From Pseudomonas sp. HR96 (GTDB lineage Bacteria; Pseudomonadota; Gammaproteobacteria; Pseudomonadales; Pseudomonadaceae), in assembly GCF_034059295.1 (NCBI RefSeq), contig NZ_CP139141.1, forward strand, positions 665,001-729,000: DNA of 64,000 nucleotides, read 5' to 3'. The stretch's first letter is position 1. Every line of letters begins with the position of its first letter. The position numbers were made by a program, and so were the translations under genes. Positions 34,258 through 46,661 of this stretch are shown here, piece by piece. Below the pieces are notes generated by a model. That model worked only from the letters and a program-made list of their open reading frames with translations. It made no database searches and was not told the DNA's origin.

Positions 34258-34374
34258 ATGAAAGTTCGTGCATCGGTCAAAAAACTGTGCCGCAACTGCA
34301 AGATTATTCGCCGCGAAGGTGTTGTTCGCGTCATTTGCAGCGCGGAACCGCGTCACAAGCAGCGCCAAGGCTGA
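34258..34374 (+). CDS. rpmJ: 50S ribosomal protein L36
   Basis: 38 residues ([20 protein letters not shown] ...). It is the zinc form with ligands Cys11, Cys14, Cys27 and His32 all present, so zinc limitation would affect it. GAGGAG (34245-34250) precedes the ATG. Last gene of the spc operon, followed by a terminator. Confidence 0.96.
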
Positions 34375-34391
34375 TTGTGATCTGTGCTTCA

Positions 34392-34428
34392 AACCCAGCA
34401 GCTAGTGCGCTGCTGGGTTGATTATTTG
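34392..34428 (+). terminator. terminator after rpmJ
   Basis: 10-bp stem AACCCAGCAG / CTGCTGGGTT, then GATTATTTGTTT. The T-run is broken, so it may be leaky. Its last bases are part of the next -35 box. Confidence 0.75.
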
Positions 34429-34446
34429 TTTCTACAGCGATATTAT
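34418..34446 (+). promoter_or_regulatory. promoter of the alpha operon
   Basis: TTGATT (34418-34423), 17 nt, TATTAT (34441-34446), discriminator CTCGCGCCC. The -35 box starts with the last bases of the terminator stem. It drives rpsM-rpsK-rpsD-rpoA-rplQ with a leader of about 52 nt. Confidence 0.75.
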
Positions 34447-34505
34447 CTCGCGCCCTATTTCTTGGCTTCCGGGGCGTAGGTAGCTGTCAATTGGAGTCCC
34501 ACTGA

Positions 34506-34862
34506 ATGGCCCGTATTGCAGGCGTCAACATTCCAGATAACAAGCATACTGTTATCTCGCTGACCTACATCTATGGTGTTGGTCGCACCACTGCGCAGAA
34601 CATTTGCGCAGTCACCGGGGTCAACCCGGCCGCAAAGATCAAGGATCTGAGCGACGAGCAGATTGAATTGCTGCGTGGCGAAGTTGCCAAGTTCACCGTT
34701 GAAGGCGACCTGCGTCGCGAAATCAACATGAAAATCAAGCGCTTGATGGATCTGGGCTGCTACCGCGGTCTTCGTCATCGTCGTGGTCTGCCGGTTCGCG
34801 GTCAACGCACCAAGACCAACGCGCGTACCCGTAAAGGCCCGCGTAAGCCGATCCGCAAGTAA
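34506..34862 (+). CDS. rpsM: 30S ribosomal protein S13
   Basis: 118 residues. S13 forms bridges from the 30S head to the 50S and touches P-site tRNA with its C-terminal tail. [14 protein letters not shown] and the end [19 protein letters not shown] are diagnostic. First gene of the alpha operon, which S4 controls in E. coli. Confidence 0.98.
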   Translation: MARIAGVNIPDNKHTVISLTYIYGVGRTTAQNICAVTGVNPAAKIKDLSDEQIELLRGEVAKFTVEGDLRREINMKIKRLMDLGCYRGLRHRRGLPVRGQRTKTNARTRKGPRKPIRK

Positions 34863-34892
34863 TCGCACCAGCGAATCGACAGGAATCTAGTC

Positions 34893-35282
34893 ATGGCAAA
34901 ACCTGCTGCTCGTCCTCGTAAAAAAGTAAAAAAGACAGTGGTTGATGGCATCGCCCACATCCACGCGTCTTTCAACAACACCATCGTGACCATCACCGAC
35001 CGTCAAGGTAACGCTCTGTCCTGGGCTACCTCCGGTGGTTCGGGTTTCCGCGGTTCCCGCAAGTCCACCCCGTTCGCGGCTCAAGTAGCTGCTGAGCGTG
35101 CTGGTCAAGCTGCGCTGGAATATGGCCTGAAAAACCTCGACGTCAACGTCAAGGGTCCAGGTCCAGGTCGTGAGTCCGCTGTCCGTGCTTTGAACGGCTG
35201 TGGCTATAAGATCGCCAGCATCACCGACGTGACGCCAATCCCGCATAACGGGTGCCGTCCGCCGAAGAAGCGCCGCGTGTAA
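34893..35282 (+). CDS. rpsK: 30S ribosomal protein S11
   Basis: 129 residues. S11 is a platform protein at the E site. [18 protein letters not shown] (about 19-36) and the C-terminal [18 protein letters not shown] are conserved; the latter carries the Asn that is isomerised in E. coli S11. Confidence 0.98.
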   Translation: MAKPAARPRKKVKKTVVDGIAHIHASFNNTIVTITDRQGNALSWATSGGSGFRGSRKSTPFAAQVAAERAGQAALEYGLKNLDVNVKGPGPGRESAVRALNGCGYKIASITDVTPIPHNGCRPPKKRRV

Positions 35283-35299
35283 TCAGGAGACGATAGATA

Positions 35300-35920
35300 A
35301 TGGCTCGTTACATTGGTCCAAAATGCAAACTGGCGCGTCGTGAAGGCACTGACCTGTTCCTGAAAAGCGGCGTTCGCGCCCTGGAATCGAAGTGCAACAT
35401 CGAAGCAGCCCCAGGTATCCACGGTCAGCGCCGTGGCCGCCAGTCCGACTACGGCACCCAGCTGCGTGAAAAGCAGAAAGTCCGTCGTATCTATGGCGTT
35501 CTCGAGCGTCAGTTCAGCGGTTACTACAAGGAAGCTGCCGGCAAGAAAGGCGCAACTGGCGAGAACCTGCTGCAGCTGCTCGAATGCCGTCTGGACAACG
35601 TTGTATACCGTATGGGTTTCGGCTCCACTCGTGCCGAATCTCGTCAGCTGGTATCGCACAAGTCGATCAGCGTCAACGGCAAGACCGTTAACGTTCCGTC
35701 CTACCAGGTTCGTGCTGGTGACGTGGTCGCGATCCGCGAGAAGGCAAAGAACCAACTTCGCATTGTCCAGGCTCTCGATCTGTGTGCCCAACGTGGCCGC
35801 GTAGAATGGGTAGAAGTAGACACTGAGAAGAAGTCGGGCGTTTTCAAGAACGTTCCAGCTCGCAGTGATCTGTCCGCCGACATCAACGAAAGCCTGATTG
35901 TCGAGCTCTACTCCAAGTAA
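35300..35920 (+). CDS. rpsD: 30S ribosomal protein S4
   Basis: 206 residues. S4 nucleates 30S assembly, affects accuracy and, in E. coli, represses this operon and acts in rRNA antitermination. The S4 RNA-binding domain is at about 96-158 ([20 protein letters not shown]). The N-terminal part shows [13 protein letters not shown] without a full zinc ligand set. Confidence 0.98.
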   Translation: MARYIGPKCKLARREGTDLFLKSGVRALESKCNIEAAPGIHGQRRGRQSDYGTQLREKQKVRRIYGVLERQFSGYYKEAAGKKGATGENLLQLLECRLDNVVYRMGFGSTRAESRQLVSHKSISVNGKTVNVPSYQVRAGDVVAIREKAKNQLRIVQALDLCAQRGRVEWVEVDTEKKSGVFKNVPARSDLSADINESLIVELYSK

Positions 35921-35942
35921 GGGCTAGAAAATAGGTGCATCC

Positions 35943-36944
35943 ATGCAGATTTCGGTAAATGAGTTCCTGACGCCCCGCCATATCGATGTGCAGGTCGTCA
36001 GTCCAACCCGCGCCAAGATCACTCTCGAGCCTCTCGAGCGTGGTTTCGGCCATACCCTGGGCAACGCGCTGCGCCGCATCCTGTTGTCCTCAATGCCCGG
36101 CTGTGCAGTAGTCGAGGCCGAGATTGACGGTGTACTCCACGAGTACAGCGCCATCGAAGGTGTACAGGAAGACGTCATTGAAATCCTGTTGAACCTGAAA
36201 GGTCTGGCTATCAAGCTGCACGGTCGTGACGAAGTTACGCTGACCTTGTCGAAAAAGGGTTCGGGGGTGGTTACCGCTGCCGATATTCAGCTGGATCATG
36301 ATGTCGAGATCGTTAACCCCGATCACGTAATCGCTAACCTGGCGTCCAACGGCGCCCTGAACATGAAGCTCGTTGTAGCTCGTGGTCGCGGTTATGAACC
36401 AGCCGACTCGCGTCAGAGCGATGAAGACGAAAGCCGCAGCATCGGTCGCTTGCAGCTCGACTCTTCGTTCAGCCCGGTACGCCGTATCGCCTACGTGGTG
36501 GAAAACGCCCGTGTCGAACAGCGCACCAACCTGGACAAACTGGTTATCGATCTGGAAACCAACGGTACTCTGGATCCTGAAGAGGCTATCCGCCGCGCTG
36601 CAACCATCCTGCAACAGCAGCTGGCTGCGTTCGTCGACCTCAAAGGTGACAGCGAACCTGTGGTAATCGAACAGGAAGACGAGATCGATCCGATCCTCCT
36701 CCGTCCGGTTGACGATCTGGAACTGACTGTACGTTCGGCCAACTGCCTCAAGGCGGAGAACATCTACTACATCGGCGACCTGATTCAGCGCACCGAAGTA
36801 GAGCTGTTGAAGACTCCAAACCTGGGCAAGAAATCCTTGACTGAAATCAAGGACGTACTCGGCTCACGCAGTCTGTCCCTCGGCATGCGCCTCGACAACT
36901 GGCCGCCTGCAAGTCTTAAGAAGGACGACAAGGCGACTGCCTGA
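35943..36944 (+). CDS. rpoA: DNA-directed RNA polymerase subunit alpha
   Basis: 333 residues. The N-terminal domain (about 1-230) dimerises and nucleates polymerase assembly. A linker follows, and the C-terminal domain (about 250-320, [20 protein letters not shown] and [16 protein letters not shown]) binds UP elements and activators. It sits between rpsD and rplQ as usual. Confidence 0.98.
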   Translation: MQISVNEFLTPRHIDVQVVSPTRAKITLEPLERGFGHTLGNALRRILLSSMPGCAVVEAEIDGVLHEYSAIEGVQEDVIEILLNLKGLAIKLHGRDEVTLTLSKKGSGVVTAADIQLDHDVEIVNPDHVIANLASNGALNMKLVVARGRGYEPADSRQSDEDESRSIGRLQLDSSFSPVRRIAYVVENARVEQRTNLDKLVIDLETNGTLDPEEAIRRAATILQQQLAAFVDLKGDSEPVVIEQEDEIDPILLRPVDDLELTVRSANCLKAENIYYIGDLIQRTEVELLKTPNLGKKSLTEIKDVLGSRSLSLGMRLDNWPPASLKKDDKATA

Positions 36945-36986
36945 TCGTCGTAATCACCGAACGTCGTGTTTGGTAAGGAATGAACC

Positions 36987-37373
36987 ATGCGTCATCGTAA
37001 AAGTGGTCGTCACCTGAGCCGCACTAGCTCGCACCGCAAGGCCATGTTCCAAAACATGGCGGTGTCGCTGTTCGAGCACGAGCTGATCAAAACTACTCTG
37101 CCTAAAGCCAAGGAACTGCGCCGCGTTGCCGAGCCGCTGATCACCCTGGCCAAGGTTGACAGCGTATCCAACCGCCGTCTGGCTTTCGACCGTACTCGTT
37201 CGAAAGCTATCGTTGGCAAGCTGTTCAACGACCTGGGCAAGCGTTATGCAACCCGTGAGGGTGGCTACCTGCGCATCCTGAAGTGCGGTTTCCGCGCTGG
37301 CGACAACGCGCCTATGGCGTACGTCGAACTGGTTGATCGTCCAGTCGGTGGCGTTGTAGAAGCCGCTGAGTAA
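36987..37373 (+). CDS. rplQ: 50S ribosomal protein L17
   Basis: 128 residues. L17 lies near the tunnel exit. [20 protein letters not shown] and the C-terminal [18 protein letters not shown] are typical. Last gene of the alpha operon, followed by a strong terminator. Confidence 0.98.
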   Translation: MRHRKSGRHLSRTSSHRKAMFQNMAVSLFEHELIKTTLPKAKELRRVAEPLITLAKVDSVSNRRLAFDRTRSKAIVGKLFNDLGKRYATREGGYLRILKCGFRAGDNAPMAYVELVDRPVGGVVEAAE

Positions 37374-37392
37374 GACGTTTCAGTCACATAAG

Positions 37393-37420
37393 AAACCGGG
37401 CCCAGCGCCCGGTTTTTTAT
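37393..37420 (+). terminator. terminator of the alpha operon
   Basis: Stem AACCGGGC / GCCCGGTT with a 5-nt loop, then TTTTTTATT, 20 nt after rplQ. It ends the long ribosomal cluster. Confidence 0.95.
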
Positions 37421-37443
37421 TGCCTCTTGCATTTAGAAAAATC

Positions 37444-37478
37444 TATCGCCCACCAATAATCAATGCATTGGCGCGATA
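37444..37478 (+). promoter_or_regulatory. imperfect dyad upstream of katA, possible OxyR site
   Basis: TATCGCCCACCAAT and ATTGGCGCGATA form an imperfect inverted repeat (ATCGC-CCAAT / ATTGG-GCGAT) 69 nt before the katA start. KatA is an OxyR target in pseudomonads, and OxyR sites are spaced dyads with ATAG/CTAT-like ends. The sequence fits only loosely. Confidence 0.35.
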
Positions 37479-37546
37479 CGCGAACGACCCGCAATAATCC
37501 TCTCAAGCCACCTAGAACGACATTCTCAGCCCGAGAGAGGAAACGC

Positions 37547-38995
37547 ATGAGCCAGACCAAGACCTTGACCACCGCCAGCGGTGCTCCGATTTCCGATAAT
37601 CAGAATTCGCGCTCTGCGGGCCCCCGCGGACCTTTGCTGCTCGAAGACTTTCACCTGATCGAGAAGCTCGCCCATTTCAACCGCGAGAACATTCCGGAAC
37701 GACGCGTCCATGCCAAGGGCTCGGGTGCCTATGGCACGTTCACCGTGACTCGGGACATCACCCACCTGACGAGCGCCCGACTGTTCAGCCAGGTCGGCAA
37801 GCAGACCGAAACCTTCCTGCGCTTTTCCACAGTGGGTGGTGAGCGCGGTTCGGCTGACACCGAGCGCGACCCTCGCGGTTTCGCCCTGAAGTTCTACACC
37901 GAAGAAGGCAACTGGGACATCGTTGGCAACAACACCCCGGTGTTCTTCATTCGCGATCCGCTGAAATTCCCCGACTTTATCCACACGCAAAAGCGCCTGC
38001 CACAAAGCAACCTGAAGAGTGCGCAGATGATGTGTGATTTCTGGTCCCATTCGCCTGAGGCACTGCATCAGGTCACCATCCTGTTCTCCGACCGCGGGAT
38101 CCCGGATGGCTATCGCCACATGCACGGTTTCGGCAGCCACACCTACAGCCTGATCAATGCCGCAGGCGAGCGGCATTGGGTCAAATGGCACTACAAGACC
38201 GAACAAGGCATCAAGAACCTGGCCCCGGCCGACGCGGCGCGGATTGCCGGCACCGACCCGGACTACGCCCAGCGTGACCTGTTCGCAGCGATCGAGCGCG
38301 GTGACTTCCCGAAATGGCGTGTGTGCATCCAGGTCATGAGCGAGGCCCAGGCTGATGCCCATCACGAGAATCCGTTCGACGTGACCAAGACCTGGTCGCA
38401 GAAAGAGTATCCGCTGATCGAAGTCGGCATGCTCGAGCTCAACCGCAACCCGCTGAACTACTTCGCCGAAGTCGAGCAGGCAGCGTTCGGCCCCAGCAAC
38501 ATGGTACCTGGCGTCGGCCTGTCGCCTGATCGCATGCTGCAGGGCCGGGTGTTCGCCTACGCTGACGCCCATCGCTACCGCGTCGGGACCAACCACCAGC
38601 AGTTGCCGGTGAATGCGCCGCGCAGCCCGGTCAACAGCTACCAACGCGACGGTTCCATGGCGTTGGGTAGCAACGGTGGGTCGGCACCCAACTACGAGCC
38701 CAACAGCTATGCCGACGCGCCCAAGCAGGACGCCCGCTACGCCGAGCCGCCCTTGGCGCTACAGGGTGCTGCCGATCGCTGGGACCACCGTGTCGACGGC
38801 GATTACTACAGCCAGGCCGGTGCACTGTTCCGCTTGATGAGTGACGCGCAGCGGGCGCTGCTGGTGGACAACATCGCCGGTGCCATGGCCGGGGTCTCGG
38901 TGGATGTTATCGAGCGCCAATTGGGTCACTTCAGCAAGGCAGATCCGGCGTATGGAGAAGCAATCGCAAGGGCGATCGAAGCGAAACGCGCCTAA
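37547..38995 (+). CDS. katA: monofunctional heme catalase KatA
   Basis: 482 residues, the small-subunit catalase size. It converts hydrogen peroxide to water and oxygen. The distal His is in [12 protein letters not shown] (about residue 55), the distal Asn in [12 protein letters not shown] (about 128), and the proximal heme Tyr in [12 protein letters not shown] (about 338). The ATG at 37547 is set by GAGAGAGG at 37533-37540. No signal peptide is seen. It neighbours ftnA, which stores the iron that would otherwise drive Fenton chemistry and supports KatA activity in P. aeruginosa. Confidence 0.97.
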   Translation: MSQTKTLTTASGAPISDNQNSRSAGPRGPLLLEDFHLIEKLAHFNRENIPERRVHAKGSGAYGTFTVTRDITHLTSARLFSQVGKQTETFLRFSTVGGERGSADTERDPRGFALKFYTEEGNWDIVGNNTPVFFIRDPLKFPDFIHTQKRLPQSNLKSAQMMCDFWSHSPEALHQVTILFSDRGIPDGYRHMHGFGSHTYSLINAAGERHWVKWHYKTEQGIKNLAPADAARIAGTDPDYAQRDLFAAIERGDFPKWRVCIQVMSEAQADAHHENPFDVTKTWSQKEYPLIEVGMLELNRNPLNYFAEVEQAAFGPSNMVPGVGLSPDRMLQGRVFAYADAHRYRVGTNHQQLPVNAPRSPVNSYQRDGSMALGSNGGSAPNYEPNSYADAPKQDARYAEPPLALQGAADRWDHRVDGDYYSQAGALFRLMSDAQRALLVDNIAGAMAGVSVDVIERQLGHFSKADPAYGEAIARAIEAKRA

Positions 38996-39010
38996 GTCGA
39001 AATGCTAAGA

Positions 39011-39038
39011 AGAACCGCCCTCATTTGGGCGGTTTTTC
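39011..39038 (+). terminator. terminator after katA
   Basis: Stem AACCGCCC / GGGCGGTT with a short TCATT loop and TTTTTC after it, 16 nt downstream of katA. Confidence 0.9.
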
Positions 39039-39150
39039 GCTTCCAATCGTCGCCGTTTCCGCCTTTTTTAGTGATTCTTTTAGTGTCTGCCCGTGACCTC
39101 AGAGCATTCATGGTTCAAACTATGTCTTTCGAACAGGGAGATGTAGGTCA

Positions 39151-39615
39151 ATGTTGGGTCATCCGGAAGTCATCGAGTACCTGAACACGTTGCTGCGAGG
39201 AGAGCTGGCCGCGCGTGATCAGTATTTCGTCCATTCGCGGATGTACGAAGACTGGGGCTTCAGCAAGCTCTATGAGCGTATCAACCACGAAATGCAGGAA
39301 GAGGCCGAGCACGCCGACGCCTTGATGCGCCGCATCCTCATGCTCGAAGGTACGCCGACCATGCGCCCCGACGATCTCGACGTCGGCACCACCGTGCCGG
39401 AAATGCTCGAGAGCGACCTGCGCCTGGAGTACAAGGTGCGGGCCGCGCTGTGCAAGGGTATCGAGCTGTGTGAGTTGCACCATGACTACGTCAGCCGCGA
39501 AATCCTGCGAGTGCAGCTAAACGACACCGAGGAAGATCACACCTACTGGCTGGAGAAGCAGCTCGGCCTGATCAAGTCGATCGGCTTGCAGAACTATCTG
39601 CAGTCGCAGTTCTGA
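39151..39615 (+). CDS. ftnA: bacterial ferritin FtnA (bacterioferritin-like, no heme ligand)
   Basis: 154 residues. It oxidises and stores iron in a 24-subunit shell. The ferroxidase ligands are visible: Glu18, Glu51, His54, Glu93, Glu127 and His130. The heme ligand of true bacterioferritins, Met52, is Ala here (EEAEHAD), so this is the FtnA type, in the past called BfrA or alpha-bacterioferritin. The katA-ftnA-uvrA order is the same in P. aeruginosa. The promoter in the 135-nt gap from katA was not identified. Confidence 0.9.
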   Translation: MLGHPEVIEYLNTLLRGELAARDQYFVHSRMYEDWGFSKLYERINHEMQEEAEHADALMRRILMLEGTPTMRPDDLDVGTTVPEMLESDLRLEYKVRAALCKGIELCELHHDYVSREILRVQLNDTEEDHTYWLEKQLGLIKSIGLQNYLQSQF

Positions 39616-39626
39616 AGCTTATGCAA

Positions 39627-39658
39627 TAAAAAAGCCCCGGTTTTCCGGGGCTTTTTTA
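39627..39658. terminator. bidirectional terminator between ftnA and uvrA
   Basis: Perfect stem AAAGCCCCGG / CCGGGGCTTT with loop TTTT, with A-run before and T-run after it. It serves both convergent genes. Confidence 0.95.
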
Positions 39659-39666
39659 TGGATCAA

Positions 39667-42501
<2,835 letters not shown>

Positions 42502-42549
42502 AAGCGGCCTCGCTTGGCGGGCGTAAACGCAGGAGTATAAGGCTAAATA

Positions 42550-42565
42550 CTGGATGGATGCACAC
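42550..42565. promoter_or_regulatory. weak LexA-like box before uvrA
   Basis: CTGGATGGATGCACAC fits CTG-N10-CAG with one mismatch in the second half-site and lies 49 nt before the uvrA start. uvrA is an SOS gene in many bacteria. The match is poor for the Pseudomonas LexA consensus. Confidence 0.25.
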
Positions 42566-42677
42566 TATGATGCGGCTGCATGAAAAGCGCATGACATCTG
42601 CGCGGCAAAGCGTCGCCGTATGTGTCGTTAATCTGTGGGACTGGTAGAATCGCCGCCGGTTCACATGAGGTTTTTCC

Positions 42678-44072
42678 ATGCACGATCCCCACACCGAACG
42701 CATGAGTGGCGCCGAAACCCGCGCAGCCAGCGGCCTGGCCCTGGTATTTGCGTTTCGCATGCTTGGCATGTTCATGGTCCTGCCAGTGCTGGCCACCTAC
42801 GGCATGGACCTGGCGGGCGCCACCCCCGCGCTGATCGGTCTGGCCATCGGCGCCTACGGCCTGACCCAGGCCTTCCTGCAGATTCCGTTCGGCATCCTCT
42901 GCGACCGCATCGGGCGGCGCCCGGTGATCTATGGCGGGTTGATCGTCTTCGCCCTGGGCAGCCTGCTGGCCGCCCACGCCGACTCCATCTGGGGGGTGAT
43001 CGCCGGGCGCATCCTGCAGGGCGCCGGCGCCATCTCCGCCGCCGTGATGGCGTTGCTGTCGGACCTGACCCGCGAGCAGCACCGGACCAAGGCCATGGCC
43101 ATGATCGGCATGAGCATCGGAGTGTCGTTCGCCGTGGCCATGGTGGTCGGCCCGCTGCTGACCCGAGCCTTCGGCCTCTCCGGGCTGTTTCTGGCCACCG
43201 CCGGGCTGGCGTTGGTCGGCATCTTGCTGATCGCCTACGTGGTGCCGGTGGCCTCCGGGCCCTTGCAGCACCGCGAGTCGGGCGTGGCCAAGGGGGCCAT
43301 GCTCGCCACCCTGCGCCACCCCGACCTGCTGCGCCTGGACCTGGGCATCTTCGTGCTGCATTCGGTGCTGATGGCCAGCTTCGTCGCGCTGCCGCTGGCG
43401 CTCGTCGAGCGCGCCGGCCTGCCCAAGGAGCAGCACTGGTGGGTGTACCTGACCGCGCTGCTGATTTCTTTTTTCGCAATGATTCCGTTCATCATCTACG
43501 GCGAAAAAAAGCGCAAGATGAAGCGCGTATTGATTGGCGCGGTGGCAACGCTGCTGCTCACCGAATTGTTCTTCTGGCAGTTTGGCGACTCGCTAAGAAT
43601 GCTGGTTATAGGTACAGTGGTCTTCTTCATCGCGTTCAACCTGCTTGAAGCGTCGCTGCCCTCGCTGATCAGCAAGGTTTCGCCGGCAGGCGGCAAGGGC
43701 ACGGCGATGGGGGTGTACTCCACCAGCCAGTTCCTGGGTTCGGCAATGGGCGGCATCCTGGGCGGCTGGCTGTTTGGCCATGGTGGGCTGAACATGGTGT
43801 TCATCGGCTGTGCGGTGCTGCTCGCACTCTGGCTGGCGATAGCTGTTACCATGCGCGAACCACCTTATGTAACAAGCCTGCGCATGCCGCTCTCGCCCGA
43901 GGCGAAGCGCGAAGCGGGCTTGGCCGAACGCCTCAAGGCCGTGCCGGGCGTAACGGATGCAGTGGTGGTGGCCGAAGAGGCCGCCATCTATATAAAACTG
44001 GACACTGAAATTTTGGACCGCACGTCGCTGGAGCGCCTGATCAACCCGGCCCCAGAGACCTGCGAAGCCTAG
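42678..44072 (+). CDS. MFS transporter of the YajR type
   Basis: 464 residues. Twelve membrane segments are followed by a soluble C-terminal domain (about 395-464, [20 protein letters not shown]) with the ferredoxin-like YAM fold known from E. coli YajR. Motif A of the major facilitator superfamily is seen as [13 protein letters not shown] (about 73-85). The substrate is not known; YajR-like proteins are thought to be proton-driven drug or solute exporters. It lies between uvrA and ssb and may share the ssb transcript (10-nt gap). Confidence 0.85.
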   Translation: MHDPHTERMSGAETRAASGLALVFAFRMLGMFMVLPVLATYGMDLAGATPALIGLAIGAYGLTQAFLQIPFGILCDRIGRRPVIYGGLIVFALGSLLAAHADSIWGVIAGRILQGAGAISAAVMALLSDLTREQHRTKAMAMIGMSIGVSFAVAMVVGPLLTRAFGLSGLFLATAGLALVGILLIAYVVPVASGPLQHRESGVAKGAMLATLRHPDLLRLDLGIFVLHSVLMASFVALPLALVERAGLPKEQHWWVYLTALLISFFAMIPFIIYGEKKRKMKRVLIGAVATLLLTELFFWQFGDSLRMLVIGTVVFFIAFNLLEASLPSLISKVSPAGGKGTAMGVYSTSQFLGSAMGGILGGWLFGHGGLNMVFIGCAVLLALWLAIAVTMREPPYVTSLRMPLSPEAKREAGLAERLKAVPGVTDAVVVAEEAAIYIKLDTEILDRTSLERLINPAPETCEA

Positions 44073-44082
44073 GAGAAGATTT

Positions 44083-44610
44083 ATGGCCCGTGGGGTTAAC
44101 AAAGTCATACTGGTCGGCACCTGTGGCCAGGATCCGGAAGTCCGTTACCTGCCCAATGGCAACGCGGTGACCAACCTGAGCCTGGCAACCAGCGAGCAAT
44201 GGACCGACAAGCAGAGCGGCCAGAAGGTCGAGCGCACCGAATGGCACCGCGTGTCGATGTTCGGCAAGGTCGCGGAAATCGCCGGCGAATACCTGCGCAA
44301 AGGTTCGCAGGTGTACATCGAAGGCAAGCTGCAGACCCGTGAGTGGGAAAAGGACGGCATCAAGCGTTACACCACGGAAATCATCGTCGACATGCAGGGC
44401 ACCATGCAGCTGCTCGGCGGCCGTCCTCAGGGCGACCAGAATGCGCAAGGCGGCGGTGGCAACAACTACCAGCAGTCGGCCCCGCGTCAGCAGGCCCCAC
44501 GCCCGCAGTCGGCACCCCAGCAGTCCGCTCCGCAGCGCCCGGCTCCGCAACAGTCGGCCCCTCAGCCGGCGCCGGACTTTGACAGCTTTGATGATGATAT
44601 TCCGTTCTGA
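44083..44610 (+). CDS. ssb: single-stranded DNA-binding protein
   Basis: 175 residues. The OB domain is at about 1-110 ([20 protein letters not shown]). A Gln/Pro/Ser/Ala-rich linker follows (about 112-165). The acidic tip ends in DDDIPF, which recruits repair and replication enzymes. GGAGAAG precedes the ATG. Its terminator is the left border of the accessory patch. Confidence 0.97.
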   Translation: MARGVNKVILVGTCGQDPEVRYLPNGNAVTNLSLATSEQWTDKQSGQKVERTEWHRVSMFGKVAEIAGEYLRKGSQVYIEGKLQTREWEKDGIKRYTTEIIVDMQGTMQLLGGRPQGDQNAQGGGGNNYQQSAPRQQAPRPQSAPQQSAPQRPAPQQSAPQPAPDFDSFDDDIPF

Positions 44611-44640
44611 TACCTAGCTTTTCTGAGCTGTAAACATGTG

Positions 44641-44676
44641 AAGCGAAGCCGTTGATTTGGCTTCGCTTTTTTGTTT
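44641..44676 (+). terminator. ssb terminator
   Basis: Stem AAGCGAAGCC / GGCTTCGCTT with loop GTTGATTT and TTTTTTGTTT after it. The loop and 3' arm (44652-44669) recur exactly at 46662-46679. Confidence 0.92.
44652..44669 (+). repeat. left copy of an 18-bp direct repeat
   Basis: TTGATTTGGCTTCGCTTT is part of the ssb terminator and occurs again, exact and in the same direction, at 46662-46679. The two copies bound about 2 kb that hold a broken gene and the Abi_2 gene. This looks like an attachment-site or insertion duplication. Confidence 0.65.
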
Positions 44677-44743
44677 ACCGCACTACCGGCAAGCGTGTAT
44701 GCAATATACTTTTCCATATACGCAAGGATTGGATGAGCGATTG

Positions 44744-45158
44744 ATGAAGCTGTCGAAGGCGCAAAAGCAACGGGCTATCGAGTAGATGCACGACCTAATG
44801 TTACGACTTCCACTGGCCGAGGAAGCAGATCGCATAGATCAGTGCTGGACTGCAGCGGAAGACACCATTGATTCGTACATCACTGCAGCGGAGTCGCGAG
44901 CTTCTGATTTACCGCCTAGTGAGCAGCTGGGGGGAGGCCTGTTTCAACCTTATTTCCCTAGTCGATCTGATTCGAGATGACGACAACATTCGGCTTGTCT
45001 CCGAGCTGCTGACGCCTGAGTTCGGCGTCGAGTTGTTCGGCATGTTACCGAGGGTCAAGCGTCTCAGGGATGCGGCAATGGCGAAGCTGGAAGAGCTGGC
45101 CGAGCAGCAATCCAGGACAAAGGACGAAAGCCCATCCACCAAGTTTGATCTGTTTTAG
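44744..45158 (+). pseudogene. broken gene of unknown function
   Basis: A reading frame starting at ATG 44744 (MKLSKAQKQRAIE, with GGATGAG upstream) meets TAG at 44783-44785. It continues in frame (MHDLMLRLPLAEEADRIDQC ...) and then needs a frameshift near 44925-44935 to join LVDLIRDDDNIRLVSELLTP ... STKFDLF, ending at 45158. The joined protein would be about 137 residues, charged and helical, with no family I recognise. The two lesions point to a decayed accessory gene. Confidence 0.55.
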
Positions 45159-45227
45159 CTAACGAACGTCCACCAGGTCTCCTGATGGTTAAATCAGTGG
45201 AAATGCCGGCCAGCATGGTAGCAACGT

Positions 45228-46214
45228 TCATATGCCGAAAAGATGGCGAGGGAACCCAGCTTCGCTAGGGAAGCCCATAGCGGCGAAGGTGCATCCAGGG
45301 ATTGCCGGTTTGGAATCGATCAGGCGTGCGATTTCACGGATCCACTGACTTCCAGGCTCGATTCGTTGAAGTAGCAGCCAGATTACGGCGATAAGCCCGT
45401 ATAAGCGCTTTAACGCATTTGCATCCAGGTTTAGGGCTTGGAAATAAGGGCTCTGTTGCGGTAGAGCAATGGGGTTGCTCGACGATTGGTTCCAGATCCG
45501 GGTGTGATGGGCACACCGGTTGCGGAGGGTGTTCAGCTCCTTGAGCCAGCTGATGAATGCTCTGACATCTGTAAGGCCCAGCCTGGCAAGGACCCAGCCC
45601 TGAGGCTTGGCTTTGAGGAGTTGATAGTAGATGGACAGGGTTCCGAAATCCCATGCTTCGACAGCAACCCAAAATGGCACAGAGCGATTCTTTAACCGAT
45701 GAGAGTTGAAGTACTCCTCTTTGCATTCATCCTGTTTCTTTTGCTGACGAGCCGTCCAGCTGTCCCATTTGCTCATGCTGAAACCAGGATTGATGACAGT
45801 CCACTTAGGTTCGATGAAGGTCACCGAGGTATATGCCATTTCGCCGTTACGGCCCAGCTCGTGAGCTACGACGGTCTTGAGATGGACCTCGATCGACTCG
45901 ATTGCATCAAGCATGAGCAAGCGGAGCGCTTTATCAAATCTGTAAAGCTCAACGGCCTTGTCGAATCGAGTTCTAGGCTGGAAATCTTCCATCCGAACTG
46001 GCTTTCTGGTCTGAGGGCAGATGAGCTTGTTACCTGCGTCATCACGGGCGAATCTGCGGGCTGGGTACCAGAAACCGCTCAAACGGTAATAACCAAGGCG
46101 GGCGATTTCACGCTTGGTTGCGTCGACGTCGAGAATTTCCATGCCGCGAGCGGTCAGTAGCGTGACCAGGTCAGCGTAGGCTAGGAAAGGCTTCGGAGGG
46201 ATGGGCTGGTTCAA
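45228..46214 (-). CDS. Abi_2-family abortive infection protein (AbiD/AbiF-like, HEPN)
   Basis: 328 residues. Family marks are KPFLAYADLVTLLTARGMEI at the start, LGYYRLSGFWYP (about 40-51), FDKAVELYRFDKALR (about 84-98), VPFWVAVEAWDFGTLS (about 179-194) and the HEPN ribonuclease motif RNRCAH at 231-236. Such proteins stop phage growth by RNA cleavage or cell shutdown. No ATG is in frame: the frame opens after a TGA and the first usable codon is TTG 46214, with GGAAG directly touching it, so the start is unsure and an N-terminal loss is possible. By eye the region is richer in A+T than its neighbours. Confidence 0.82.
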   Translation of the reverse strand: MNQPIPPKPFLAYADLVTLLTARGMEILDVDATKREIARLGYYRLSGFWYPARRFARDDAGNKLICPQTRKPVRMEDFQPRTRFDKAVELYRFDKALRLLMLDAIESIEVHLKTVVAHELGRNGEMAYTSVTFIEPKWTVINPGFSMSKWDSWTARQQKKQDECKEEYFNSHRLKNRSVPFWVAVEAWDFGTLSIYYQLLKAKPQGWVLARLGLTDVRAFISWLKELNTLRNRCAHHTRIWNQSSSNPIALPQQSPYFQALNLDANALKRLYGLIAVIWLLLQRIEPGSQWIREIARLIDSKPAIPGCTFAAMGFPSEAGFPRHLFGI

Positions 46215-46661
46215 CTTCCATGTTCCAGAAACAAGAAGGCCTGACCGTAATGCCGGTCAAGCCGGCAACATAGGATCAGGCGCTGTTGAGATAATGTTGC
46301 CTGCAGTTGACAGGGGTGTCAACCAGATCCGACGGCCTGTTCTGCCGCAGAAATCCTGATTGCCCGGGCGGGTGTAAGCGCGGCTATGTGTCGTCGAGGA
46401 TGGCCAGGCCTGACAATCCCGATCCGGGCGCATGAAGCGAACCAGGGCCTGAGTCAGAAAAAATGTATACAACCCATGCCTAAAATCCTGTGTGGTTTAC
46501 GTTTTTTCGGAAACAATTACGTTTCTGGCTTCTAGGGCCTTGATCCTCAAAGAAATCTGCGTTGTTGACAGTATTCTGGTGAGTAGAACCGTTCTAATTC
46601 CTACTGGTTCAGCTGGAACCTGCAATGGCAGCAATGACCGCCGGTCGGATGCAGTTACGCT
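46215..46661. other. non-coding stretch with palindromes
   Basis: No convincing gene is seen. Visible structure: GTTGACA GGGG TGTCAAC at 46306-46323, the palindrome TGTATACA at 46464-46471, and GGTTCTA...TGGAACC-type pairing near 46587-46618. The last part could hold promoters. The palindromes look like binding sites of lost regulators. Confidence 0.4.

Noticed and set aside
42678..43648. Alternative frame across the MFS gene rich in Arg/Gly
   Set aside because: It is an out-of-frame reading of the MFS transporter; the true frame has twelve hydrophobic segments and the YAM domain.
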